Below are positions 47,935-60,127 of a stretch of DNA of 64,000 bases, one piece after another; the stretch's first letter is position 1, and every line of letters starts with the position of its first letter. The stretch is from Balamuthia mandrillaris (taxonomy: Eukaryota; Discosea; Longamoebia; Balamuthiidae). The notes beneath the pieces were generated by a model. It saw nothing but the letters and a program-made list of their open reading frames with translations. It was not told where the DNA came from and ran no database searches. Position numbers and translations under genes: made by a program. The stretch covers positions 1-64,000 of the forward strand of contig JAVKOQ010000268.1 of NCBI GenBank assembly GCA_031835245.1, written 5' to 3'.

Positions 47935-50900
47935 TCATTCAAAGGCCGCCTTGTAGACATCAGCAAAATAGTCGGCAAAGTGAACGGTGAGGCCTGCTCT
48001 CAAAAAGTCGTCCAGCTCGTCCCAATCCTTCTTGTTTTCTTTGGGAATGACGAGCTCCGTCACTTGGTTGCGCTTCGCTGCGATGACCTTTTCCTTTATG
48101 CCTCCCACGGGAAGCACTTTGCCTGTTTTTGTTTTGTGACATTAGTTTAGCGACAAAAGAAGAAAGGAGAAAGCATAAAGAAGAAGAATTAAGCATGAAG
48201 ATATAAAAGAGAGAGCAAAGAACGAAGCAAAAGGAATGACAAACGAATAGGAAAGATAACGGAAAGAAAAAGAAGAAGAAACTCATCATACCAGTGAGAG
48301 TGATTTCGCCCGTCATGGCGAGGTTTTGCTTAATGGGAACGCCCTTAGCAAGAGAGAGCAAGGAAGCTACCATTGTGATACCAGCCGAGGGTCCGTCCTT
48401 GGGAGTAGCTCCTTCCGGCAGATGCATGTGCATGTGTGCCTTCTCGAAAAAGTCGTTATGTGCATCGAGCTTCCTCATGAAGAGCTTGGCGTAGGTATAA
48501 GCAATGTTGGCGCTTTCCTTCATGACCTCTCCCATTGAACCTGTCGTCACCAATTTGCCCTGTCCAGATGCTGCGAATGCAAGTCAGAGAAGTAAAACGG
48601 GAAAGAACAAGAGAATGGCACTAGGAGAGAGAGCAAACCATGTTTCTTGCCCTTTTTGTTTTTCTTATGGGAAGCTTCGACAAGTGACATGTGATGAGCG
48701 TCCAACACAGTCTCTACGTAGGGCGTGGATCCTCCCATGGAAGTCCACGCCAGGCCCATGACCACGCCTGGCGGGGTCACGTCGTAGATGCGTTGGTCTG
48801 TCCATGGTGCTTTGCCCAAATAACCTTCTAGGTCGCTCTCTTTGACCACCATCTTTTCTTTCTTTTGCTGTAGTTTTGTCGCTGCTTTGTGTTTGGTCGG
48901 TCTTTCTTGTCGTCGTTGTTCTTTAACAGTTCCAACTGATTTTTCTCCTTCTTGACGCGATGCTGTCTCTTCTTCCGCTTCTTCATTCTTTGAAGGTCCA
49001 GTTACTGTTGTTTCGGTATCTTTCTTCTCATTTTGAGTAACCAGCTTGTACGCTACTTTACGAAAGACCTTCTCGATGTGTTTCTGAAGGTTTCTAACTC
49101 CTGCTTCACGACAGTACGATTGAATCAACGCATTCACCGCCTCTCTATTCATTTCTACCTCCACTCCAACTTCTTCTTCTTCCTCTTCATCTGTCCCTTC
49201 TTTCTTGGTCTTCTTCAGAATTTTGGCAGTGGAAAGTCCACTCTCTTCAATAGCTTTCGGAATGAGATACTTCTCAGCAATTGCCACTTTCTCTTCCTGC
49301 ACATATCCGCTCAGCCGAATGACTTCCATTCGATCCAGCAACGGCTTAGGTATGGTGTGGGTCACATTCGCCGTACAGACAAACAACACTTTAGAAAGGT
49401 CGTAGGACACATCCAAGTAATGATCCAAGAAAGCGTTGTTCTGCTCTGGATCCAAAACCTCCAAAAGGGCCGAGGCGGGGTCTCCTCGGTGTGTAGCCAT
49501 ACCTATCTTGTCAATCTCGTCTATCAAAATAACGGGGTTGGAAGTCTTGACTCTCTTGAGAGCTTGTAGCAATTTGCCAGGCATGGCTCCCACATAGGTC
49601 CTTCTGTGGCCTTTGATCTCGGCTTCGTCGGTCATGCCACCAACGGAGAAGCGGAAGAACTCTCTTCCAAGAGCGTGTGCCACCGATTTGCCTATGCTGG
49701 TCTTACCAACACCTGGTGGTCCCACCAACAACAAAATCTTTCCTGAATGTTGTTGCTGATTGTTGCTGTTACTATTCGTCGCTGAGCTCATCGATGAACG
49801 AAGACTGCCTACTGCGATGAACTCCAACAAACGATCCTTCACATCCTTCAAGCCATGATGTTCCTCTTCCAACACTCTCTCCGCGTGGCTCATGCTGAGA
49901 TTGTCCGTGGTGTGCTTGCCCCAAGGTAACAACGTCAACCAATCTAAATAGGTCCGCATGACGTTGTACTCAGCACTAGCCGGTGCGACGTGTTGGAAGC
50001 GTTCCAGCTCCTCGTCGATAGCACGAAGAGCGTGAGCAGGAATGTTGGGATTAGCAGCCTTCCTCTCCTGGAACTTGGCAAGCAAGGTCTCCGTTTGTGG
50101 TTGTTCCAGGCCAAGTTCCGTGCGAATGCTCTTCAGCTCCACTTTGAGTAACATTTGTCTTTGCCGTTCCTCCAGCTTTTGGTCGATTTCCCTCTTTATC
50201 TTGTGTGAGAGCTCCACAAGGTTCATCTCCCGTTTGGCCATACTCGCCACTTTCATCAAGCGTCGATGCACATCCAACTCCTGAATCAAGTCCTGCTGGT
50301 CATTCACTCCAGTTGTTCCCTCTGCGCCTCCTCCATCAGTGATAGAAAAATGAGTGATGATGCCGCCCACAAAGTCAGCAAACTCTCCTGGATTCTGAGG
50401 GGTAAAACTCCAAGAACTGGACGAGATAAGCGAACATGTGCTCGTAGCGCCGGTTCATGGTGGTGGTAGTCAGTCGATGCACAATGGCTTCCAACTCCGT
50501 TTGAGCAGCACGCAAAGCAGCAGCCTTGTCGCGATCACCGTTCATGGTTGGTAGAGGCAGAGGCTTGTCCGGGAGGTCCTTCACCGCAACAGTTAGACGT
50601 CTGTTCTTCCGTTTCTTCTTGTCGGAGCGAACCACATCCTTTATTCCGATACGACGCATGCCAGAGAAGTAGACCAGACCGGCGGGGCCGGCTAGAGTTT
50701 CTTGGAGAACAACTTTGGTAACAACCGCTAAAACTCCAGCAGAGTGAATGTTGTCGATAGAGTCTATGCTTGGAAGGAACGCGTTGCGGTCGTGGTTGTT
50801 GTCGTTGTTGGCAGGAGTGGAGGAAGAAGCAGGAGTTTGGGCCTCGGAGGGATTTTTGATCAGGAAGAGGCCGATGAGAGGATAGGGATGTTTCTTGCGG

Positions 50901-51900
50901 AGCTTTATAATGTCTTTGAGCAACGTTTGATCGCGCACCGCCGCTACACCCTGGAGACCTATGGGTGGGCGAGACGTTAGCGGTGACAAAAGAGAAGAGA
51001 AGAGAAGCAACAGCATAAAGAAAAGCACAGAAAAGCGGAGAAGAACAGAAGTGAAGTGAGAACAGAAAGAGAGAAAAAAAGAAGAATCGAACCAGGAAGA
51101 ATAGAGGCCTTCATGACGGGCAAAACAAGAACATGCGGAGGGGTGGGCATCGACTGAAAGTTCCGGAAGAAAGCCGGGCTTTGGCTCTGCGCAAGGGCAT
51201 TCAAATCCTCTTCTCCCATCGATAACGCGTCGTCATCGTCGTCGTCGTCGTCGTCCTCATCGTCGTCCATGTCCTCATCGTCGTCGTCGTCGTCGCTGCC
51301 GAGGCCACTGGCAGAGAGAAAAGCGCGCACCGAGTCGTCCTCCGCCTCCCCGTCGTCGTTGTCGGGGTCGTCATCATCATCAGAGTACGAAGAGGACACC
51401 GCACGACTCCAGTGAAAGTGCCGTTTGTGAGGGAGAAGCCCTCCACAAGAAGAAGAAGATGCGGGGGAGTGTGACACTCGTTGGTTCGAAAGAGCAGCGA
51501 AAGCGAGCGTCTTTCTGGCGTTGTGGCGAAGGAGAGGAGAAGACAGAGATGAAGAGAAGAAGCGAGGAAACGAAAAAGCTTGAGGGCCGCGTCTTGTGGA
51601 CCACAAAAAATCGCAACGAGGAAAAGACGCAGCGGTGGCAGTGGCAGCGATGGAGGATGATGATTGCAAACGAGAAGGAGAAGGGAGCGAAGAGGGCGAA
51701 AGGAGGGAATGGCGCGGGCGTGATCTGCTGTGGAAGAAAGCACGACCGAGGGTGGAGGAGGCGTTGTTGTTGTTGTTCTTTCCAAGTTGAAGGGGAGCGG
51801 AAAGGGAAAGAGTGGTGGTGGTGAAGGAGGAGGAGGAGGAAGCCGTCCTCCAACAAACCTTCCGATTGGCCTGCAGCATCCTCTCTCCCGCGACAAGCAT
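47935..51900 (-). CDS. LONP1: Lon protease, mitochondrial (LONP1-like)
   Basis: ATP-dependent serine protease for misfolded proteins in the mitochondrial matrix. Start [20 protein letters not shown], a Ser/Arg-rich presequence, then a strongly acidic insertion (Asp runs, about 51395-51200) before the substrate-binding LAN domain ([34 protein letters not shown]). AAA+ module: Walker [17 protein letters not shown], Walker [13 protein letters not shown], sensor region [20 protein letters not shown]. Protease domain: catalytic Ser in [11 protein letters not shown] and Lys in [12 protein letters not shown], ending VYKAAFE. Introns near 51100-50960, 48650-48570 and 48290-48120. At about 50395 the frame has to shift by one base between FLEFYPS and [11 protein letters not shown] (see findings). 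A GTCGACAACTATT site lies upstream. Confidence 0.93.
51229..51295 (-). repeat. (GAC/GAT)n repeat encoding Asp runs in Lon
   Basis: GTC/GTCGTC triplets on the plus strand translate on the minus strand to runs of Asp between presequence and LAN domain. Confidence 0.9.
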
Positions 51901-52017
51901 CGATCGGCGCTACTCTCTTTTCTTCTTATTTTTTATTTTTTCAACAATTATTTTCGCTTTTTTTCTTGGAAAACAAATAATTGTTGGACAAATGGAAAAA
52001 TTATCGATCCTGGAATA

Positions 52018-52025
52018 GTTGTCGA
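52018..52025 (-). promoter_or_regulatory. GTCGACAA-type site upstream of Lon
   Basis: On the minus strand CGTCGACAACTATTCC, about 120 bp before the Lon start. One mismatch to the TGTCGACA core but with the same spacing to an ATT-rich tail. Confidence 0.3.
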
Positions 52026-52292
52026 CGGTCGAATGTCAGGCGACTTGAATAGGTTCGACGGGTCTGAGCTTTACGTCCAACACAACACTCTTTCTCTGCA
52101 TGCGCCAAGTCCTTTATGATGCCCCGCGAACGAACAGAGTTGATGGGATTTGGTTAGGTTTCAGTGGGCATTTTGTCCAACGTTACACCTATTCTCGCGG
52201 TACTTGCGCCGCCTTACCAAGTACCGCGGACAAGCCTGCATCATCGTGCTTTCTTATCATTCAAAAAATCTCTTTCTTTGTTTTTGGTTGTT
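52026..52292. other. Intergenic, no gene seen
   Basis: About 270 bp between the Lon promoter side and the end of the second DENN gene. No frame of note. Confidence 0.5.
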
Positions 52293-55200
52293 CTAAGATT
52301 CCTCTTGAGAAGAAACGTCCCCCTCGCCCCTCTCATCCCCGCTCTCATCCATCATCATCATCCGCCACGCAAACTTCCACACCGAGCTGGAATAATGATG
52401 AGGGTGATGCGCATTCGCCTCCTCCTCCGCCTCGCTTAAGCTCTCCTCTAACTCGAACTTGGCCATCTTCAGCTCCTGCAGGCGCTCCACGCTGCTCCGT
52501 ATCGTGTCCTCCACCTCCTTCCTCTCCACATCCTCCAGCATGCTGGTTTGGCCGAGCTGCTCGCAGACATCTAGCAGGCTCTGCGCGTTGATTATCTGCG
52601 CCTCCTCCCGCTTGATCTGCCCGCTCAGCCGCCGGAGGTAACGCTCCCGAAGGGCCTTTTCTTGTTCCTGCATCTGAGCGGTCAACCTCTCAGCAAACAC
52701 CGTAAACTGCTGCGTGAAGAGGAAGCGCCGCATGAACGCATAGTACTGCGCCGGCGGAAAGAGCTCCAGGAGGCTTTCCAGATTCTCCTTGCTGGCAAAG
52801 TCAAAGACGTAAGAAGAGGAGGAAGAGGAAGGAGACAGAGGAGTGGAAGCGGTGAAGAAAGAGCAAGACGGGGAAGAAGAGGTGATGATACACTCGATGA
52901 GAAAGTTTTGGTAGTGAGCAATTTCGCCGAGCATGGCTCGGACAAGCTCCAACTCTTCCTCTTTCGTCTTGTGCGGGTGCAGTAACACGTTTGCTCGTAT
53001 CTGATTGGGAGTGAGGGAGTTTTCGTGGCCATGGTTGTCGTTGATGTTGTTTGCATGATTATTGCTATTATAGTTATTGTTATTATGGTGATTGGAGAGA
53101 GTGTCACGACGAGCGGGCAACGTGGTGGAGGAGGAAGCAACGTTTTTGTTGTGTCTGCTACTAGATTGGTCCCATGTCTCCGCTCTGCCCGTTCGATGAC
53201 GGATGGATGGAGAAGAGGAAGGTGGAGGAGATGTGGAGAGCGGAGATGAGGAAGAAGGAGAAGCAGACGAAGGAGAAGGAGAGGAAGAAGTAGGAGCACC
53301 GTTGCCCTGAGGAGCAGCAGAAGCAGAAGATAGAGTAAACCGTCTGAGCGGTTGTTGTGTTTGTTGCTGGATGCTGTTTGATCTCTTGCGAAGGAGGAGA
53401 GACGAGGATAAAGAGGGAGATGAAGACAAGATGCCCTTGCGATACTGCCTCTGCAGCTGCTTGATAGCGTCCACACTCTGCCTCTCATCCTCCGTAAATT
53501 CGTTGTTCCTATGCTTATTTACAATGCGGACGTAAAGTTCTTCCATGGCAGCATCTTCCTTTGTCCACATTGAGGCAATTCCCTCTGCGGCCGGTCCAGG
53601 GGTGGAAGGAAAGGAGGGAGAAGATGGAATGGTATGAGCAGAGAAAATAGCGACTGAGCTGCCACGACGTAACACAGGGGAGGAAGGGGGAGAATTCAGC
53701 GCAAGGGCTGAAGAGGAGGCGGAAGAAGAAAGTTTAGAGTGGGTGGGCCGGAGCCGTTCAGACTTGTTGCTTCGTTTGCCCATAGGGTAGAGCAGCCGGT
53801 GAAGTGGCCGGAGCTTTTTGATTGTGTGAAAGTTAAAGAAAAGACTGCCAAGATATCTAGAAAGATGAGCAGACCAATAAGCAGAAAGCACTAAAGAAAA
53901 AACTGTTTTTAAAAAAAGGATATAATTCATCTTCCATGGGCAGAGGAGGAAGTTCTATCCGAGGATAAATGGTGCCTTGCTCCTCCAGGTCAACTATTAA
54001 ACACTCCCCATCAATGGCTTGCGCCGCCTCGTCAGAGAGGCTTGTAACTCCGATTACAAATGGAACTGGAACAAATTTTTAGCATATCAGATAAAATGAG
54101 TTGGCGAGCGAGAGAAGCAAAGGAGAAGATAGAAAAGAGAGTGTTCGAACCTGGGGATTGTACACACTCTTCCAAGCTCTCAGGCAACACTGGAATAAAA
54201 GGCCCCTGCCACACAAATGGCCGAAGAAGCGGAAGAAAAGAAAGGCTGCAACAAAGCGAACAATAAGCAAAAGAAAATAAAAGGAACAACAAAAGGGAAA
54301 CGTACACAACGCAGGAGAGCACGCCGAGGTTTTTACAAATAACGATGATCTTAAACTCCATCATAAGCGCTCGTATCACAGCAATAATATCGGGAAGTGA
54401 GAGAAGCCGGAACGTGGCAGCTAAGCACCAGTCTGCAATCAACTCTTCCTCTTTTCCTTCCTAATGTTTGCAAACATACAGCCAACGATGATACCAAACT
54501 GGTAAGCAAGACAAGTGGCTAAAACAGGAAAGAAAAAGGTTACCGGACAAGTGAACTGAAGGTGCCGCAGCTCACCCGGAAGTGTAAACGTCCATTCTTT
54601 CCACGATACAGCCGTACTATAATATGCTTTCAACAGCTTTGAGCTTTGGTTTTCTTTTGAATGCTTGTTGCTGCTATCCCTCGTTGATCCTATACGACTC
54701 CCTTCCCTGCTTTGCGGAGAACTTGAAAGCGAAGCTTCGTTGCTGCTGCTAATGCTGCTGTTGCGACTACTATTGTCAGTATTGCTGCCGCTCATTTTTG
54801 CTCTCTTCTGTTCGGCTAATTGCATGAGTGCTTCTGCACATAGGATGCCTTCTCCCCAAGTTTCCTCTTCCTGTTCAACTTCCTCCGCCTTATTTCCCGT
54901 TCTCTCTGTGCGTGCTTCTTTTCTTTTGTTGTCCTTTCTATCATCTCTGGGCGAGGCCACCAAACGAGGATCCAATTGCTCCTCTTCTTCCTTCACTGTT
55001 TTTGTCATTCTTGTTGTGTCGGCCGTTCCCTCTTCATCGTCATCATTTTCGCTGGTTCGACTGCTGTCGCTGCTCTCCCAGTCTGAAAGAGAGCTTTCAT
55101 CTTCCGTGTCCATTGCTACCAACCTCTCATCCTCGCTGTCTAGATTAAACGTGGACTCCGTTTCGCTGTAATCCGAGTGAGAACTTTGTTGCTCTGCCAA

Positions 55201-57500
55201 GTCTTGAATTGTGTTGTTGTCGGATAAAGAGGTTGAGAGATCAAGTTTGGTGGTTTGTCGCTGTTTGCGAGATTTCCGTTGCTGTTCTTTAAGAGCTTCT
55301 TTCTTCTTGAGCTCTTTCTTCTTTCGTTTTTTAAGATCTTCTTTCCGTTTGTCCACTCGCTCTTTCAACTTTGTTGTCGATAAACTGCTCTCCGAGTTAG
55401 ATTTCTTTTTCTCGTTCTTCTCTCTCTTCTTTTTCTTCTCCTTATGCTGTTTGGTTTTTGGTTTGTTTCTGTGCTCTTCTGATTCGGCTTCTTTTGTGTT
55501 CTTATTGTTGTTGTTGTTTTCTTTCCGTTCTTTCTTTGCCTTTTCATCTTTATCTCTTGCAGCAACATTCGAAGCAGCCCCTTTACGATTATCTTCTGTT
55601 CGTTCCGTTTGTTCAGGCTTTCGAGGAGTCGCATTTGACTTTGGTTGTTTGGAGTCCTCTTCTTTGTTGCTGTTCGTTTGCCGAGATACAGAAGAGGCTG
55701 CAACGTTTTGAGTTGTTTCGTTCAAGATTGAGGATTTGTTATCCTTTAACGCGTGAGAAGTTTGAGGCGCCTTTGTTATAGCAGTGGTTCTAATCGTTGA
55801 ACCGTTGTTCTTTTTTTGAAGCTCATATTCGGTGTATGTTGTTGCTGCACCTATTCGTTCATGTTTCTTAGTTTCGAAGACCTCCTCTTCTTCGGTTTCA
55901 TCGTCTCTTACTTTCTGTTCTAGTAGCACAACCTCCTCACTATGTTTAGGCGCCCGCGCGACTTTACTTTTGCTAAGTCCTCGTTTCAAAGTGGAAAACC
56001 ATCCTTCCTTTCCTTTCTTTGAAGAAGTAACTTCTGTGTTAACTTTCGGCCGATTGTTCTCTCTAGGATTCCGAATGATTTCTTTCTTGGCAGTGGAGAT
56101 TTCAGAAGAAGAAACTGAGGGCGAGTTCACACTGGTCTTGTTTGAAGAAGGCAACGCAGACAGAGAAGCAGAAGCAGAAGCAGAAGCAGAAGCAGAAGCA
56201 GAAGCAGAAGCAGAAGCAGAAGCAGAAGCAGAAGCAGAAGCAGAAGCAAAGCGAAGCAGAAGCAGAAGCAGAAGCAAGCAGAAGCAGAAGCAGAAGCAAG
56301 CAGAAGCAGAAGCAGAAGCAGAAGCAGAAGCAGAAGCAGAAGCAGAAGCAGAAGCAGAAGCAGAAGCAGAAGCAGAAGCAGAAGCAGAAGCAGAAGCAGA
56401 AGCAGAAGCAGGAGCAGAAGGGGCAGGGGTTGCAGACGCAATGGCAATCCGTTTCTTTGTCTTGGTGTCGTTATTGTAGGCATTTTGAGCGGGTTCAGAT
56501 GGAAATGAGGCTGTTGGGGCTTCGGATTGTTTCATCACTTCTAAAACACGGCTTTCCAATGAGTGAAGCCTCTCCGTGGCTATTAACACGAGGCGAAAAA
56601 CATCAGAGTTTATGAGATGAGAAAAGAATACGTGACATAGAGACCAACAAACTACATAAAACCAACAGAACTTAGAAGAACACGGCGGTAGAATAGACCA
56701 ACGTACCCAAAATACTGTACAAGACCTGAAAATGGAGCTTGAAGAAGGGAAAGCGAGATAGGAAGCAATAGCAACGAGGAGCCACCACATTGTAGTTCTC
56801 TTCTTTCAAAGGGCAGTTATAAAACGGCTTTGAAGCAAAACTTGGTTTATCCTTTTGCATGATAGTATAAGTACCAAGAACTTCAAGAAAGCAAAAGGAG
56901 TGGAGATGAGGAGATCAAGAAGTACCGAGAGAAGCTCGAATTGATACACGCAAAACCCGTAGAGTAGGAGGTTGGTGCCGGTCATCACGAAAACGAATGA
57001 GTGATTGCTGTCTTCCAATGTCTCGAGGCTCCCGTAAAGAACCTCGTTCAGCGTTGTGTCCCGCTCTCTTGCTGGTATCAACCTCGGCTTCACTCCATTC
57101 GGAAAACAAAACGAGCCCACCTTTGTTATAGAAACGAGGAGGACATGAGATGAAGGCGAGAAGAGAGAAGAAAGAATGAGGGAAGAGATAAGAACAGAGA
57201 GAAGCAGAAAAGAGAACGAGAGCAATGAGCAGAAGCAGCGACGAGAGAAGAGAGGAGAGAAGCAGAGAAGCAGAGAAGAGAACTGGAGTAATGAAGAGAA
57301 GAGAGATGCAGTGGTGGCATGCAAACCAAGTCGTAGGGCATGGGCGAGTCGGGGTAGGTGTAGAGCACAGCGCCGGTGCGTTCCGGGTCCTCCTTAAAAG
57401 TGCAGGTCGCCTCGTCTATCTGCAGCGGAGCGTCCGGAGGGTACCCCACCACCAAAAAGTGGTCAAAGAGGGTGCCCTCCCTCGCCGCTCTTGTGGCCAT
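52293..57500 (-). CDS. DENN domain protein with very long Ser/Ala and Lys-rich insertion
   Basis: Likely Rab exchange factor. uDENN exon: MATRAAREGTLFDHFLVVGY, then TYPDSPMPYDL (57500-57330), followed by FCFPNGVKPRLIPARERDTT and SFVFVMTGTNLLLYGFCVYQ (about 57120-56925). A later exon (about 56580-54545) contains about 600 residues of low complexity, including the SA repeat and a Lys/Ser-rich stretch with GWFSTLKRGLSKSKVARAPK, and ends at AYYSTAVSWKEWTFTLPGEL. cDENN: WCLAATFRLLSLPDIIAVIR, KIIVICKNLGVLSCVV, FIPVLPESLEECVQSP (54442-54150) and LVDLEEQGTIYPRIELPPLP-type sequence (54060-53924). After the AT-AC intron (53824-53923) the C-terminal part (IKKLRPLHRLLYPMGKRSNK) is Ser-rich and ends in a coiled coil (SVERLQELKMAKFELEESLS). 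The first exon may lie further upstream; a segment near 57720-57675 (IWLNMLTPREK) could be one. Confidence 0.75.
53824..53923 (-). other. U12-type AT-AC intron in the second DENN gene
   Basis: A 100-nt intron, minus strand starting ATATCCTTTTTTT after MEDEL and ending TTTCACAC. A TTCTTTAAC branch-like motif has its A 9 nt before the 3' end. Joined as GAATT/AATCAAAAAG it reads MEDELIKKLRPLHRL in frame. No GT donor fits here. The 3' part (TTTTCTTTAACTTTCACAC) is strikingly like that of the AT-AC intron in DNA polymerase beta. A less likely AT-AG reading ending TTTCTAG/ATATC also keeps frame. Confidence 0.75.
56161..56409 (-). repeat. (GCAGAA)n hexanucleotide repeat coding Ser-Ala, with frame-shifting interruptions
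   Basis: On the minus strand (TCTGCT)n gives SASASA. Extra AAGC units at about 56275 and 56297 move the frame first to Cys-Phe, then to Leu-Leu; an AAGCGAA variant near 56246 returns it to Ser-Ala. The ORF remains open throughout. Confidence 0.9.
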
Positions 57501-57599
57501 GCCCAGACTGAAACTCTTCCGTCTTGTTGAGCCACCCCAAAAAAAAAACCAGAGATGAGATTTACAGATGAGATGAAACGACGTTTGAGACAAAACAAT

Positions 57600-58940
57600 T
57601 AAAAAAAGATGAAGCAGAGATGAAACGACGTTTTAAAAAGTAAAAAGAAAGAAAGAAAGAAGGAGAAGAAAAAACCTTTCTCTCGGGGTGTGAGCATGTT
57701 GAGCCAAATCGCTGCATGATTGGCTCTAAAGTCGTAGGAGGAGGAGGAGGAGGATGACAAAGCAAAGATGTGAGACAAGAATGAATGAAACGAAAAACGG
57801 AGAGGAGGGGGGAACCACAAAAAAAAAACTGAAGGACCTTCATCACGCTTCATTGAAGGGGTGGCGACAAAACACAAACTCCAACTTTGAACAAAAAGAA
57901 TAAAAAGACTAGGTCAGGCTAAAGTCGTTTAAGAAGCTTCTTCCTTCTGGAACACCTCAGGCTAGAGCAACCCCTACCGCTGTTTTTCTTTATTTATTTA
58001 TCGGTTAAGGTTGTTGGTCGTTGGTTCAGGTTTATTCAGGACCCCAAACGGAAAAAAAAAACACAAAACACCTTCACCTTCACCTCACCTCGCCCACCTT
58101 TACTTTGTATTCCTTCCTTCCTTCCTTCCTTCCTTCCTTCTCTTTTCCTCCCCTGGAGGGGTTGAACCTTTCTCGGACAAGAGAGGCACATTGCTTTTTT
58201 TTTAAGGTTTCCTTTTTTTTCTTTTGGGATGGAACGGAACGGAAGCAGGGAAAGGACTCAAAGGAGAACGTAAAGAAGAGAGGAGATCAACAAAAAAAAA
58301 CCCGTTAAACCATTTAGATCTTCCCTTTGTTCATCATGTATACACTGCGTAAATAAAAAGAAACGTTACACACCGTTCTTTTTCTTCCAGAGGCACTTCT
58401 GCCTGCACACCGCTCTAATTTTTTTAAAAAATCCAGGGGAACCAACAAACAAAGAAAAAAAAGAGGGCGCCGCCTTTCCTTCACGCAACACCAGCCGCCT
58501 TCTCTCTTCCCGCCCTCCTTGGTGGTGTTCTCGGCGCTTTGGGCTTGCGCTTCCTCTTCTTTGCTCTTTGTCTCTCTCTCTCCTTTCTCCTCTCTTCGCT
58601 CTTGTCTATGTCCGCAAAAATAAAAGATCAAGATTACATTTGATCCAATGACGTCACTACAATGCCAGTTCACTCAAACTCCGAAATAATTGGGCCAATC
58701 AGCAATCAGTTTTTTCTTTAACCATCGCCAATGGACTTTGTCCAGGCGAAACGCGCCTGTTGGAGCAGCTGTTTCCTGAGGTGGCGGGGGATGGACACAA
58801 TATCTCCGCAACCAAACGAACCGTTTTGGTAAAAAACTGTTAAACTTTGCAAGAAAATAAAAAAATAGGGAGGTGAGAGAGAGTTGGAACGCTTCCAGCG
58901 GGTGAAAGAGAGAGAAAAGGCAATAAAGGAAGAAAATAAA
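57600..58940. other. Intergenic region, no gene seen
   Basis: Contains homopolymer A/T runs, a (CTTC)n microsatellite (58107-58141) and low-complexity DNA between the divergent second DENN gene and the secreted-protein gene at 58943. A minus frame at 58314-58673 lacks any recognisable content. Confidence 0.45.
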
Positions 58941-58942
58941 AG

Positions 58943-60127
58943 ATGATGAGCGTTGCGCGAGTGTTTGTTGTTGCCTTGCTTTCGTTGGTAGCTACCAGCT
59001 TGGCCCTCGAGTCCATCTGGTATGACCCCTCTCAGGGTCTCTCGGAGGCTCAGCTGGCTGCGGGTTACAGCGTGGTTGGACCCAACCTTGTTTTGAACAA
59101 GAACGGCAAGCTCGTTCTCACCGAGGGACAGAGTGCCGGTACGTTTTGTTGTGTCGTCATACAGCAAAAGAGACTTTGTTTTTCTCCTCTCTTCTATCCA
59201 GCTCAGAAACGAAAGATTAGTTAGTAGCTGGAGGTAGACAGAAGATTGAAACGAAGACTGTTGGGAAGGCAAAACAGAGTGAAGAAGCGTTAGCGTGAAA
59301 AGAAGGAACATCAACTAATCCGACTTCTTTCTACTTCTTCTGTTTTCTTTCGTTCAACCCCACAACTTTGTTATCCTCCTCTTTCCTTTCCTCTTTTCAA
59401 CACAGGTGGCGACTTTGCCATCATCCAATCTGTCACAGGCACTATCTACGGAGAGCCCCTTTGCGTGACCGTCATCGATCAGGGCGCCGCTGGCTCCGGC
59501 TCCATCTCCGGCGTGACCATCAAGAACGTGCAGCGCGACACCCAACTCATCTTCCCCGAGCTGGACGAGGTCTGCTCCCAGGAGGGCGTATTCTTTGGCT
59601 GCATCAACACGGCCTCCACTCCTATTGGCGAGCTGCCTCCTGCTGGTGCCATTGCCGGTGACTTTGGTGATGAGTTGCAGGTTTCCTATAACTCGTCTAA
59701 CCCTGGTGCTCCTGACGTTGAGCCTTACTCTGGTATTGTTTTGCTCTTCATCCTTTGTCAATCTGCTCGTTCGCTCCTCTCTCTCTCTCCCCTCTCTCGT
59801 TTCCTTGGCCTCTGTTCCTTACTGTTCTTGACTCACTTTGGCTCTTCAGTATGGCTGAGCTGCGGCGAGACTGAGGAGTTCTCCTTTGAGCTCATCTCCA
59901 CCCTGATGATCAAGGACTCCATCGCCAGGAACAGGAGAAAGTTGGAGGGATTGAAGAGGAAGGTAGAGTTTGTGCAGAGCGTGCTCTTTGACAATGACGC
60001 CTCCTGCGAGGCGATTGGCGTGTTGGTGGACCTGGCCCCCGCTGCCTTGGAGTCCTTCAAGTTCCTGGACTGCATTGTGACTCGTCACACTCAAGCCAGG
60101 GAGTTTTTGGAGGATATTAGCAGATAA
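58943..60127 (+). CDS. Secreted protein of unknown family
   Basis: Exons 58943-59138, 59406-59732 and 59850-60127 join in frame to 266 residues. Signal peptide MMSVARVFVVALLSLVATSL, then LESIWYDPSQGLSEAQLAAG. The middle exon is beta-rich and low in charge (GDFAIIQSVTGTIYGEPLCV, GCINTASTPIGELPPAGAIA), with paired Cys. The last exon is helical (NRRKLEGLKRKVEFVQSVLF, CEAIGVLVDLAPAALESFKF). No transmembrane helix after the leader. Codon use is strongly biased to C-ending codons, as in highly expressed genes (my impression). Possibly an abundant extracellular or cyst-wall protein, but that is a guess. Confidence 0.8.

Noticed and set aside
56102-56615. Frames of KQKQKQ or LLLL type on both strands
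   Set aside because: Shadow frames of the GCAGAA repeat in the DENN gene.
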